Part shown: positions 16,111-24,340 of the stretch, in pieces | How positions within the stretch are numbered: position 1 is the first letter of the stretch | Layout of the letters: every line of letters starts with the position of its first letter | NCBI GenBank assembly: GCA_021811235.1 | Contig: JAJZPG010000012.1 | Location: 25,553 to 89,552 of the forward strand | Length of the DNA: 64,000 nucleotides | Direction: 5' to 3' | Source of the DNA: Pseudomonadota bacterium | GTDB taxonomy: Bacteria > Pseudomonadota > Gammaproteobacteria > Burkholderiales > Thiobacillaceae | The notes under the pieces: generated by a model | The model's database searches: none | The model's input: only the letters and a program-made list of their open reading frames with translations | What the model was told of the DNA's origin: nothing | Position numbers and translations under genes: made by a program

Positions 16111-17589
16111 ATGTTGCCCAAACTGACTGAAAACAAAGCTGAAATCACTGCAAAATTCCTTGAAACCGCCGGCCACGCACTGCTGTTGCTGCCGCAGTCG
16201 AAAACCCTGCCTGAGATGCCGGGCAGTGCCGAACTGAAGGCGGTGATGAAACGGCGCGGCCTCAAGATCGACGCGCTGGCCAAGTCGCCGGTGGCGGTGC
16301 AGATGCCAGGCGGCACGCTCGCGGTCTACGTCATGTTGAAAGCGGGCGCTCCCACCTTCGATACCCATGAACAGGTGCGCAAGGCGCTGGCGCCGCTGAT
16401 GGCCGAGCATCCGAAGTCGCTGACGCTGGCGGTGGTCGGCGACGCCGAATTCAAGGCGCGCGCGGCCGAGGCGGCGGCGTATACCGCGCTGGTCAACGCG
16501 GTGTCCCTGCCCTCGCGCAAGTCGAAGCCCGATCCGGCGCTGAAGAGCATTCAGCTCTTCGGCCACAAATCCGCCGACGGCCTTGCGCGCGTGCAGGCGC
16601 TGGCCGAGGGCAACCTGCTGACCCGCAGCCTCACCGTGCAGGGGCCGGACGAGCTCACGCCGGGCGTGTACCGCAAGCGCATCAAGGCGCTCGCCAGGCA
16701 GTACGGCTGGAGCGTCGAGGAATACGCGTTCGACAAGCTGAAGAAAATGGGGGCGGGCGCGTTCTGCGCGGTGGCGCAGGGTTCGCCGGCGAAGGACGCG
16801 GCGATCGTGCGCGTCAGCTACAAGGGACCGAAGAAGGGGGCAGGAGTCAGGGGCCAGGGGCCAGGGAAAACCGTGGCCTTCGTCGGCAAGGGCATCTGCT
16901 TCGACACCGGCGGCCACAACCTCAAGCCGGCCAAATACATGCAGGGCATGCACGAGGACATGAACGGCTCGGCGGTGGTGCTCGGCATCCTCGCCGCCGC
17001 GTCGCGGATGAAGCTGCCGGTCGCGCTGGAAGGCTGGGTCGCGCTCGCCGAGAACCACATCAGCCCCGAGGCCTACCGGCAGAACGAGGTGGTGACGGCG
17101 TTGAACGGCACCACCATCGAAATCGTCCACACCGACGCCGAAGGCCGCATGGTGCTGGCCGACACGCTCACCCTGGCCGCCAAGGGCAAACCCGACTTGA
17201 TCGCCGACTTCGCGACGCTGACCGGCTCGATGCACTACGCGCTCGGCAGCCGCATGTCCGGCCTGTTCGCCAGTTCCAGCGCGCTCGCGCACCAGGCTTC
17301 GCGCGCCGCTACTTCAAGCGGGGAACGCATCGTCGTCTTCCCCTATCCGGAGGACTACGACGCGAGCCTCGACTCCACGGTTGCAGACGTGAAACAGTGC
17401 AGCATGGAGGGCGAGGCCGACCACATCCTCGCCACCCGTTTCCTGTCGCGCTTCGTCGGCGACACGCCCTGGCTGCACATGGACCTGTCGGGCCACAGCT
17501 GCAAGGGCGGGCTGGGTGCGGTGATGAGCGATGCCAACGGCTTCGGGGTGGCGTGGGGAATCGCGCTACTGGATGGCTTGAAGGCATAA
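16111..17589 (+). CDS. M17 leucyl aminopeptidase family protein
   Basis: This 492-residue di-metal aminopeptidase releases N-terminal residues in the cytosol. The catalytic domain shows GKGICFDTGGHNLKP, MHEDMNGSAVVLG, the metal motif HTDAEGRMVLADTL, ATLTGSMHYALGSRMSGLF and the tail HMDLSGHSCKGGLG. The N-terminal domain (to about residue 170) is less conserved, as usual. FDTGG instead of FDSGG puts it near PepB-like M17 members rather than classic PepA. An in-frame heptamer array encodes a Gly-rich insert (GAGVRGQGPG, about residues 243-252) just before the first metal motif. The ATG at 16111 is preceded by AAGGAATCGAG. Confidence 0.88.
   Translation: MLPKLTENKAEITAKFLETAGHALLLLPQSKTLPEMPGSAELKAVMKRRGLKIDALAKSPVAVQMPGGTLAVYVMLKAGAPTFDTHEQVRKALAPLMAEHPKSLTLAVVGDAEFKARAAEAAAYTALVNAVSLPSRKSKPDPALKSIQLFGHKSADGLARVQALAEGNLLTRSLTVQGPDELTPGVYRKRIKALARQYGWSVEEYAFDKLKKMGAGAFCAVAQGSPAKDAAIVRVSYKGPKKGAGVRGQGPGKTVAFVGKGICFDTGGHNLKPAKYMQGMHEDMNGSAVVLGILAAASRMKLPVALEGWVALAENHISPEAYRQNEVVTALNGTTIEIVHTDAEGRMVLADTLTLAAKGKPDLIADFATLTGSMHYALGSRMSGLFASSSALAHQASRAATSSGERIVVFPYPEDYDASLDSTVADVKQCSMEGEADHILATRFLSRFVGDTPWLHMDLSGHSCKGGLGAVMSDANGFGVAWGIALLDGLKA
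16836..16866 (+). repeat. in-frame heptamer array (CCAGGGG/TCAGGGG type) within the M17 aminopeptidase
   Basis: Consecutive 7-mers GGGGGCA, GGAGTCA, GGGGCCA, GGGGCCA, GGGAAAA on the coding strand. They encode the loop GAGVRGQGPG between SYKGPKK and the KTVAFVGKGI strand. Same heptamer phase as the linker array in the E2-E3 gene. Confidence 0.75.
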
Positions 17590-17613
17590 AGCATAGTGTC
17601 ATGGGGGACGCCG

Positions 17614-18270
17614 ATGCCGCGTGTCGATACCTGCGTTCTGGAGACCGTCTACGCTGACGACGCCCTGCTGGTGCTCGACAAGCCCAGCGGCCTGCTGGCG
17701 GTGCCGGGGCGCGGTCCCGACAAACAGGATTGCTTGAGCGCGCGGGTGCAGGCCCGCTACCCCGACGCGCTCGTCGTGCACCGGCTCGACATGGACACCT
17801 CCGGCTTGATGGTGATGGCGCGCGGGGCAGCGGCGCAGCGCGCGCTTTCCTGGGCCTTCGCGGCGCGCACGGTGAAGAAGCGCTATCTCGCGGTGGTGGC
17901 GGGGCGGCTGCAGGCGCCACCGGAAGCCTGGGGTTGCGTCGACCTGCCGCTCATCTGCGACTGGCCGAACCGTCCACGACAGATCGTCGACCATGCCCTC
18001 GGCAAGCCGAGCCTGACGCGCTGGCGCGTGGTCGGCCATGACGCGGCCTGGGACGCGACCCGCGTCGAACTGGAACCGGTGACCGGCCGTTCGCATCAGC
18101 TGCGCGTGCACATGTGCGAACTGGGGCATCCTATCCTCGGCGATCCGCTGTATGCGCCGGACGCGCACCGGGCGCAGGCGAAACGCCTGCTGCTGCATGC
18201 CTGGTCGCTGCGTTTCGCGCATCCAGTGACGGGGAAGGCGCTCGCGTTCGAGCGGCCGGCGCCGTTCTGA
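17614..18270 (+). CDS. rluA: RluA-family 23S rRNA/tRNA pseudouridine synthase
   Basis: This 218-residue protein isomerises uridine to pseudouridine in structured RNA. Motifs: YADDALLVLDKPSGLLAVPG, the catalytic signature VVHRLDMDTSGLMV (Asp59 is the nucleophile by homology), KKRYLAVVAG, and TGRSHQLRVHMCELGHPILGDPLY. The lack of an S4 domain and the length fit RluA (219 residues in E. coli) rather than RluC or RluD. ATG 17614 was preferred to a GTG at 17596 because a GGGGG ribosome site lies 6 bases before it. RluA-like paralogues with other targets cannot be ruled out. Confidence 0.85.
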   Translation: MPRVDTCVLETVYADDALLVLDKPSGLLAVPGRGPDKQDCLSARVQARYPDALVVHRLDMDTSGLMVMARGAAAQRALSWAFAARTVKKRYLAVVAGRLQAPPEAWGCVDLPLICDWPNRPRQIVDHALGKPSLTRWRVVGHDAAWDATRVELEPVTGRSHQLRVHMCELGHPILGDPLYAPDAHRAQAKRLLLHAWSLRFAHPVTGKALAFERPAPF

Positions 18271-18308
18271 GCGCGGCCGGACGACCCCATTTTTGCAGGG
18301 AGTGTAGG

Positions 18309-18794
18309 ATGGCTGACCCTATCGTGCTGTGGCTGCTGGCGGGCTTGCTCATCGTGCTCGGCTTTGCCGGCCTGGTCGTGCCGGTATTGCCGGGGATCCC
18401 GCTGGTGTTTGCGGGGCTGGTGGTGCTGGCCTGGGCGGAGAATTTCGCCTACGTCGGCTGGGTGACGCTCGCGGTGCTGGGGGTGCTGGCGCTGCTGAGT
18501 TACGGCGTCGACCTGCTGGCGGCGGCGCTGGGCGCGAAGAAATTCGGCGCCTCGCCGCGGGCGGTGACCGGTGCCGCGCTGGGCGCGCTGGTCGGCGTGT
18601 TTTTCGGGCTGCCCGGCATTGTGCTGGGGCCGTTCGTGGGGGCCGTCGTCGGCGAGTTCAGCCAGCGCGCTTCGCTAAAAGCCGCGACCCAGGCCGGGGT
18701 GGGGGCGACGCTGGGCCTCCTGTTCGGGGCGCTGCTGAAAGTTGCCTTGGCTTTTGCCATGCTCGGCGTTTTCGTCGTCGACCGTTTGCTCTAG
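18309..18794 (+). CDS. DUF456 family membrane protein
   Basis: This 161-residue, strongly hydrophobic protein has about four membrane segments and the DUF456 pattern GLVVPVLPGIPLVFAGLVVLAW, followed by AAALGAKKFGASPRAVTGAALGALVGVFFGLPGIVLGPFVGAVVGE. The glycine-rich segment resembles pore-like or glycine-zipper segments, but no transport function is established for the family. The gene lies between the pseudouridine synthase and a small lipoprotein gene on the same strand with short gaps. Confidence 0.8.
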   Translation: MADPIVLWLLAGLLIVLGFAGLVVPVLPGIPLVFAGLVVLAWAENFAYVGWVTLAVLGVLALLSYGVDLLAAALGAKKFGASPRAVTGAALGALVGVFFGLPGIVLGPFVGAVVGEFSQRASLKAATQAGVGATLGLLFGALLKVALAFAMLGVFVVDRLL

Positions 18795-18818
18795 GACCCG
18801 TTTATCTGGAGGTGTCTC

Positions 18819-19073
18819 ATGAAGATCCGAACTGCTTTGGCGATGGGCCTGTTGCTGGCACTGCTGGGCTGCAGCAAGCTCACGCTGGAAAACTACAACA
18901 AGATCGGCGTGGGCATGAGCTACGATGAGGTCACCCTGCTGCTCGGCGCACCTGACCGGTGCGACGATGTGATGGGGGTGCGCAGCTGCCAGTGGGGCGA
19001 TGACAAGCGTTCCATCCACGTGAATTTCGTCGGGGGAAAGGTGCTTCTGTTCTCGTCCAGCAACCTCAAGTGA
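18819..19073 (+). CDS. small BamE/SmpA-like lipoprotein (DUF3862 type)
   Basis: This 84-residue precursor has a lipoprotein signal peptide with lipobox LLGC (Cys at about 18), giving a mature protein of about 67 residues. The segment NYNKIGVGMSYDEVTLLLG and the Cys-x7-Cys-x-W pattern (DRCDDVMGVRSCQWGD) fit the SmpA/OmlA-fold DUF3862 family. An envelope-stabilising role is a guess from that fold. A GGAGGTGTCTC ribosome site precedes the ATG. Confidence 0.75.
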   Translation: MKIRTALAMGLLLALLGCSKLTLENYNKIGVGMSYDEVTLLLGAPDRCDDVMGVRSCQWGDDKRSIHVNFVGGKVLLFSSSNLK

Positions 19074-19105
19074 GCCGTTAAACCGAATCAGCCAGGGGCA
19101 AACCG

Positions 19106-19942
19106 ATGGACCCGAACAGCCGTAAATACAAACTCAAGGAAACCTTCGACGCCGCCTCGGCGGGCTACGACACGCCCGCCCTCCGTTTCTTTGTCCATGC
19201 AGCCGACCAGCTGGCCGGGCGCATGCAGCTGGCCGGTGACGAACGCATTCTGGACGTGGCCTGCGGTACCGGGGCGGTGTCCTTGGCCTGTGCCGAGCGG
19301 CTGGGTGCAGGGTGGGTGACGGGGATCGATCTTTCGGAAGGCATGCTGGAGCAGGCGCGCGCCAAGGCGGCAGCGCGGCAACTGGGCAATCTTTCGTTCC
19401 ACTGTACCGATCTGGAATCGATGGATTTTGGCGCCGATGCCTTCGACGGGGCCTGCTGCGGCTTCGGCGTGTTCTTCCTGCCGGATATGGAGGCGGCGCT
19501 GCGGACGATCGCGCGGCATGTCCGACCGGGCGGGGCGATCGGGATATCGAGTTTCACCGGCGCGGTGATGGAGCCGCTGTCGAGCGCCTTTGTCGACCGC
19601 ATCCAGACGTATGGGGTGGAGATTCCGCCGCTGTCTTGGAAGCGTCTGGACGACGCGCCCAAGCATCGGGCCTTGTATGCGGCATGCGGGATCGAGGCGG
19701 TGGAGACCCATGCCGTGCAGGCGGGCTACCACCTCGCGAGCTTCGACGAATGGTGGGACATCCTGTGGTTCAGCGGTTTCCGCGGGCTGCTCAACCAGCT
19801 TTCGGCTGCTGAACTGGCGCAGTTCAGGCAGGATCATCGGGCCGAGATCGAAGACCGGGCCACCGATCAGGGCATCTGGCTGGACGTGGAGGTCCTGATC
19901 AGCGTGGGGCGCCGGCCGGAAGCTGCGCCGGCACTTAAGTGA
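19106..19942 (+). CDS. class I SAM-dependent methyltransferase (UbiE-like)
   Basis: This 278-residue protein has SAM-binding motif I ILDVACGTGAVSLACAERLG, motif II GIDLSEGMLEQARAKA, and post-motif region LSFHCTDLESMDFGADAFDGACCGFGVFFLPD, followed by HVRPGGAIGISSFTG. These match Methyltransf_11/UbiE-type enzymes acting on small molecules such as quinones. The substrate cannot be read from the sequence. It is not next to ubiquinone genes. The ATG start follows a CAGGGG ribosome-site-like stretch. Confidence 0.78.
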   Translation: MDPNSRKYKLKETFDAASAGYDTPALRFFVHAADQLAGRMQLAGDERILDVACGTGAVSLACAERLGAGWVTGIDLSEGMLEQARAKAAARQLGNLSFHCTDLESMDFGADAFDGACCGFGVFFLPDMEAALRTIARHVRPGGAIGISSFTGAVMEPLSSAFVDRIQTYGVEIPPLSWKRLDDAPKHRALYAACGIEAVETHAVQAGYHLASFDEWWDILWFSGFRGLLNQLSAAELAQFRQDHRAEIEDRATDQGIWLDVEVLISVGRRPEAAPALK

Positions 19943-20077
19943 TGGCGCGCGGCGCCGATACACAATCAGGGGGCTTCGAATCGTCTCTGCACGGGTAACG
20001 GGTTTCCGTTCCCGCTGGTTTTTGCGAAGCCCGCGCCGGACGTGAATCCATGCCGGACCGTCAGGGAGGTGAGGAGG

Positions 20078-20899
20078 ATGCAGCAGCAGAAAAGCCTGAC
20101 AGAGTGGCTCGATTTCCTGGGGCAGGCCGATATACCCGTGCTTAAGTACACCGCGCGCGAGCTGGATCGCCTGCGCACGGACGATGCGCAGCTCAACGCC
20201 CGCCGCGTGGCCGACGTGGTGACCGACGATCCGTTGATGACGGTCAAGCTGCTGCGAGCCATGCAGACGCGCAAGCATCGCAACCAGCAGTACGAGCTGG
20301 TCGACGTCAAACAGACGCTGCTGATGATGGGACTGGATACGTTTTTCCGCGAAGTGCCGGCGATCCCGCTCGCGGAAGACGTCCTGCATGCACACCCGGC
20401 CGCGCTGACCCAGCTGCTGCACACGGCGCGCCGTGCGCAGCGTTCGTCGCATTACGCGTTCGACTGGGCGCTACGCCTGCACGATCTGCATGCGGAAGAG
20501 GTGCTGGTGTCGGCGCTGCTCACCCATGTCGCCGAAATGCTGATGTGGTGCTTCAATCCCGAGGCGATGCTCGTCATCAGGAAGCTGCAGGGGGCCGACC
20601 CGACGCTGCGCAGCGCAGACGCACAACGGCTGGTGCTGGGCTTCAGCGGGATGGAGCTGCAGCGGCAGTTGACGCTCGAATGGCAATTGCCGGCGTTGCT
20701 GGCGAATCTGACGGATCCGGCACAGGCCCGTTCGACACGGGTGCGCAACGTCATGCTGGCGGTCAATCTGGCGCGCCATTCCGCGCATGGCTGGCACGAT
20801 GCCGCGCTGCCGGACGATTACAGCCAGATCGCGGAACTGCTGCATCTGGACGAGAACAAGGTGATGGCGCTGGTCCAAACCGGTTCCGCTGCCGGCTGA
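20078..20899 (+). CDS. HDOD domain protein
   Basis: This 273-residue protein shows the HDOD pattern: PVLKYTARELDRLRTDDAQLNARRVADVVTDDPLMTVKLLR, then QQYELVDVKQTLLMMGLDTF, and LLTHVAEMLMWCFNP in place of the HD metal motif. HDOD proteins are catalytically degenerate relatives of HD phosphohydrolases and usually act in signalling. The start is supported by a strong GGAGG. Its partners downstream on the opposite strand are a MinD-like ATPase and a GGDEF protein. Confidence 0.8.
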   Translation: MQQQKSLTEWLDFLGQADIPVLKYTARELDRLRTDDAQLNARRVADVVTDDPLMTVKLLRAMQTRKHRNQQYELVDVKQTLLMMGLDTFFREVPAIPLAEDVLHAHPAALTQLLHTARRAQRSSHYAFDWALRLHDLHAEEVLVSALLTHVAEMLMWCFNPEAMLVIRKLQGADPTLRSADAQRLVLGFSGMELQRQLTLEWQLPALLANLTDPAQARSTRVRNVMLAVNLARHSAHGWHDAALPDDYSQIAELLHLDENKVMALVQTGSAAG

Positions 20900-20922
20900 C
20901 GCCGGCAATGCCCTCCCTGGCG

Positions 20923-21759
20923 CTACGCCAGTCTGGGCATGACGGTTTTTTCCAGCTTGTTCGCGATCTGGGAAATGGCCTGCCCCGCGGGGCAACCGGG
21001 CGAGAGCTGCATCAGCAGCTGGCGCCGCATCACCGCCTCGCGCACTTCGGCGTCGACGGGAATGTCGCCCAGGTGGACGAGGCGGATGGGGTGGCTGGCG
21101 TCGGGGACGACGAAGCGATCGAGCACGTGCTGCAGCTGATGGGTGATGGGCAGTCCGGCGCCCGGGCGGGAGGCCTGGTTGACGACGATGCGCACCGTCT
21201 GGCGCTGCTGCTGGCCCACCAGCACCTTGATCGTGGCGTAGGCGTCGGTCAGCGAGGTGGGTTCGGGGGTGGCGACCATCAGCACCTCGGACGCCAGCGA
21301 GACGGCGAACAGGACGACGTCGGAAATCCCGGCGCCGGTGTCCAGCAGCACGATGTCGTAATTCGGCACCAAATTGCCCATGATGCGCAGGAATTCATCG
21401 CGTACCTCGGGGGTGAGCCGCGAATACTCGACCATGCCGGATCCCGCCAGCAGCACGGAGAAACCGCCCGGCGCCTGCAGGATGGCCTCTTCCAGCTTGG
21501 CCTTGCCGGTGAAGACGTCGTGTAGCGTGATCTTGGGATACAGGTTCAGCACCACGTCGAGGTTGGCAAGCCCGAGGTCGGCGTCGAGCACCAGCACCTT
21601 GTGGCCGCGCTTGGCCAGGGCGGCAGCGAGGTTGGCGGAGACGAAGGTCTTGCCGACGCCGCCCTTGCCGCTGGTGACGGCGATCACCTTGCCCAGCGGT
21701 TTCAGCGGCAGCCGGCTGGTGTCCCGCTGCTCGGAGGATGGGGTCAGGACTTCGTTCAT
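20923..21759 (-). CDS. MinD/FlhG-like P-loop ATPase
   Basis: This 278-residue protein has the deviant Walker A SGKGGVGKTFVSANLAAALA, switch region LLDTGAGISDVV and LDADLGLANLDVVLNLYP, all typical of FlhG (FleN/YlxH) and MinD. The LDADLGLANLDVVL string and the C-terminal VREAVMRRQLLMQLSPGCPAGQAI point more to FlhG than to MinD or ParA. No flagellar gene lies nearby, so control of pilus, flagellar or polar localisation remains open. The start is chosen at MNEVLTPSSE, overlapping the GGDEF stop by 4 bp, so the pair is translationally coupled. Confidence 0.8.
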   Translation of the reverse strand: MNEVLTPSSEQRDTSRLPLKPLGKVIAVTSGKGGVGKTFVSANLAAALAKRGHKVLVLDADLGLANLDVVLNLYPKITLHDVFTGKAKLEEAILQAPGGFSVLLAGSGMVEYSRLTPEVRDEFLRIMGNLVPNYDIVLLDTGAGISDVVLFAVSLASEVLMVATPEPTSLTDAYATIKVLVGQQQRQTVRIVVNQASRPGAGLPITHQLQHVLDRFVVPDASHPIRLVHLGDIPVDAEVREAVMRRQLLMQLSPGCPAGQAISQIANKLEKTVMPRLA

Positions 21760-22550
21760 GCGTTGACTCGGTGGAGGGGATCGTCCGCCGGGGCGGGCGT
21801 GCCGCCGGGCAGGCTGGCTGTCAGTGCGGGGGCGGGGTCCGTCAGATGGCTGAACAGCAGGCCTTTCTCTTCGGCACTGACCGAAATTTCCTGCGGCTGA
21901 TCGAGCAACACCAGGTTGCGTCCGTCGGCCTTGGCGCGGTACAGCTGCTGGTCGGCGCGTTCGATCCACAGGTCGGCGGTGGATCGCACCCATTCCGGCG
22001 CGTAGGCGCCGCCGATGCTGATGGTGATCTGCAGGTTGGCCATCGGCGAAACGGCAATCGACAGCGATTCGATGGTGCGGCGGATGCGCTCGGCAACGGC
22101 GCGCCCGCAGGCCGGGCGGCAGTTGGGCAGGATCATCGCGAATTCCTCGCCGCCATAGCGCGCGACGGTGTCCATCGGCCGCACGCAGCCGGCCAGGCAG
22201 TGGCCGACGGCCTTCAGCACCTGGTCGCCGACCAGGTGGCCATGGGTGTCGTTGATGTGCTTGAAGTGGTCGATGTCGAGCAGCAGCAGCAGGATCGATT
22301 CGCCCGATCGCGCGACGATCTCGATCGAGCGTTCGAGCACCGCCCGAAAATGCCTGCGGTTGCCCAGGCCAGTCAGCGGATCCTTGAGAGAAAGTTCGCA
22401 CAGACTGTCGACCACCCGCTGCAGGTAAGCGAGGGGGGACTCGCCGGGTTCCTGGCTGTCTGCCTGTCCGGCGTGCTTCAGCAGCGCGCGGGCGTCGTCC
22501 AGTCTCAGGGTATGCAGGTCGATCTGGGAGGGCGTGATCAAGGATGCCAC
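21756..22550 (-). CDS. GGDEF domain protein, probable diguanylate cyclase
   Basis: This 264-residue protein has a short N-terminal helical region (1-75) and a GGDEF domain: KDPLTGLGNRRHF, LLLDIDHFKHINDTHGHLVGDQVL, and active site ARYGGEEFAMILP. The GGEEF loop is intact, so synthesis of cyclic di-GMP is likely. An inhibitory RxxD site was not seen upstream of GGEEF. There is no membrane segment or recognisable sensor domain. Coupling to the FlhG-like ATPase suggests control of surface motility or attachment. Confidence 0.85.
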   Translation of the reverse strand: MASLITPSQIDLHTLRLDDARALLKHAGQADSQEPGESPLAYLQRVVDSLCELSLKDPLTGLGNRRHFRAVLERSIEIVARSGESILLLLLDIDHFKHINDTHGHLVGDQVLKAVGHCLAGCVRPMDTVARYGGEEFAMILPNCRPACGRAVAERIRRTIESLSIAVSPMANLQITISIGGAYAPEWVRSTADLWIERADQQLYRAKADGRNLVLLDQPQEISVSAEEKGLLFSHLTDPAPALTASLPGGTPAPADDPLHRVNA

Positions 22551-22707
22551 AGCGGTTCAAGTACCTGGCGTTCAAAGTCAAGAAAAGGACCAGGAAGAGA
22601 GAACTCAACCGCCTTTGCGGCGAGTATGTGGGGATTTGCGCCTTTGATCAAGCGCCCGGGCGGCGATCAGCCTGGTTATGGGCGTTTCGGGCGGAGCGGG
22701 CAGCCGG

Positions 22708-23628
22708 TCAGCCCACCGCCATGGCGAGTTCGGGTTCGTCCCCGGCAGCCGCCTGCGGCGGGAACGGGAGTCGTTCCACTTCGTTGCCCCGCTCGTTGCG
22801 ATAAATCAATTCGCGGGTGGCGAAGTCGTACTCCGGGTGGCGCGGGTCGCTCCAGTGATTGAGGAAATGGACATAGAACGCCGAGAACAGGCCCCGGGCC
22901 GGTTTGTCCTTCTGCAGGGCGAACACGTATTCGGGCTGTGACTTCAGCTCCTGGCCGTCATGGCAGTACTGCACCCACACATATTCGCCGGTGACGATCA
23001 GGTTCCAGAAAGGGGGATCGTCGTAGAACTTCAGCGTGACCTTCTTTCCCGCAGCAGCCAGGCTGGCCAGACGGCCGATCGTTGCGGCGGTTTCCTGGCA
23101 GTAGGTCTCCAACAGGGGAGCGGGGTCGCCCAGCGACAGCACACGCCGCATGGCGCCCGCGCCGTAGGGATTCATCAGCATCACCCGCAATTCGTAGCTG
23201 TGATCGATGACGCGCCGCAGCTGGCGCTGTTCCGACACGAACGTGTCGTAGCCGGTAACCGACATCACCGACACATCGCGGGTGCCGGTGATGCGGTCGA
23301 GCAGGGTGCGGTCGGTGCGGCCGGAGAAGCGGCTGCCCTCCTCGCGTACGTGGACCAGCGAGATCAGGCGGTTCATCCGGCGGCTGAGATGTCCCTGCCG
23401 GGCGCCGAGGAAGAGGTTGAACAGCACGACCAGCACGGCGGCGAAAATGATTTCGTTGATCAGCAGCAACTGCGAATCGTATTCCACCATGGGCCACCAG
23501 GTGAACAGGATGAATTTGGCCAGCATCGGCAGGGAAAAGGCGATGCCGACTGCCAGCAGGGTCACGCCGATGTGGCCCAGGATGTGTTTAAGGGTGTGAA
23601 TGATGCCGGTGAAATGTGGGGTCTCCAT
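22708..23628 (-). CDS. membrane protein with cytoplasmic domain, function unknown
   Basis: This 306-residue protein has two membrane segments near the N terminus (about 15-40 and 52-75), then a soluble domain with TLLDRITGTRDVSVMSVTGYDTFVSE, YELRVMLMNPYGAGAMRRVLSLGD and FYDDPPFWNLIVTGEYVWVQYC. The LRVMLMNP strand recalls phospholipase-D-like folds, but the HKD catalytic motif is absent. The start at METPHF is supported by AAGGAG. No linked pathway is apparent. Confidence 0.65.
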   Translation of the reverse strand: METPHFTGIIHTLKHILGHIGVTLLAVGIAFSLPMLAKFILFTWWPMVEYDSQLLLINEIIFAAVLVVLFNLFLGARQGHLSRRMNRLISLVHVREEGSRFSGRTDRTLLDRITGTRDVSVMSVTGYDTFVSEQRQLRRVIDHSYELRVMLMNPYGAGAMRRVLSLGDPAPLLETYCQETAATIGRLASLAAAGKKVTLKFYDDPPFWNLIVTGEYVWVQYCHDGQELKSQPEYVFALQKDKPARGLFSAFYVHFLNHWSDPRHPEYDFATRELIYRNERGNEVERLPFPPQAAAGDEPELAMAVG

Positions 23629-23882
23629 ACCGCTCCTTGACTGCCGGCAAACGACGCCGGCCGGGTTGAAATGCATCCGCGCCTCAGCAGGTGAGGGGGC
23701 AGTACGGGAGATTGGAAACCGGAAAGCACAATAGGTTCACCCAGCCGGGTGGAACCCGCGGTACGAGGCCATGTCATTACGCAAGACAAACTGAACAGAC
23801 TGCGCCGCGAATCCCCGTCGGACGGGACGCGGCCACCCTGCCCGACCCCGGTCGGTCGAACAGGCCCTGCCCTGGCAAGGCG

Positions 23883-24254
23883 TCAGGCGACGCTGCCGAA
23901 ACTGCGGTCGGTGGCGATGAAGGGCGCCTTCAGGCCGGCGATGCGGCAGCTTTGCGCGATCGGCCCACCCGGAAAGAGGGTGTAGAGGTATTTCAGGCCG
24001 CCTTTCTGGTGGAAGCATTCGTCCAGGGCGTCGTGCAGGTCGCGCAGGTTGATGATGGTGTCGTCGGCGTGATGCGCGTAATAGCTCTGCAGGGCGCGCA
24101 CCGCTTCCCAATGGTCTGGCGAGAGATCCAGCCCTTCCTCGCGCGCGACCTGCATCGCCTCGTCGCGTGTCCAGTCGAGCGGCGCATGGGGAAAATCGGG
24201 GTCGCTAGCCGGCTCCCGGATCAGCCGGTTGATATCGGTCGAAACGTGCAGCAT
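23883..24254 (-). CDS. DsrC/TusE-family sulfur-relay protein lacking the C-terminal cysteine
   Basis: This 123-residue protein fits DsrC/TusE: LDWTRDEAMQVAREEGLDLSPDHWEAVRALQSYY, then LKYLYTLFPGGPIAQSCRIAGL. DsrC carries two C-terminal cysteines that receive and hand on sulfur; here only the inner one (QSCRIAGL) remains and the end reads FGSVA without the last Cys. It is thus neither a canonical DsrC nor a TusE (which keeps the last Cys). A sulfur-carrier side role or a regulatory role is possible. The ATG at 24254 has AAGGAG at 6-base spacing. The DsrE-like gene is next upstream on the same strand. Confidence 0.82.
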   Translation of the reverse strand: MLHVSTDINRLIREPASDPDFPHAPLDWTRDEAMQVAREEGLDLSPDHWEAVRALQSYYAHHADDTIINLRDLHDALDECFHQKGGLKYLYTLFPGGPIAQSCRIAGLKAPFIATDRSFGSVA

Positions 24255-24340
24255 GGTCATCTCCTTATGGCTGACGGGGTACCTTTTAAAAATAGGCCAG
24301 GCCGCCGCCGGGTACAAGCAGCGTTTGCGGATGAAGTCTT

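Noticed and set aside
19943..20077. A cyclic di-GMP (GEMM) riboswitch before the HDOD gene
   Set aside because: The spacer lacks the conserved GEMM core and tetraloop-receptor pattern.
20923..22608. A single 561-residue protein spanning the MinD-like gene and the GGDEF region
   Set aside because: The N-terminal half is the wrong frame of the GGDEF gene; the real ATPase starts at 21759.
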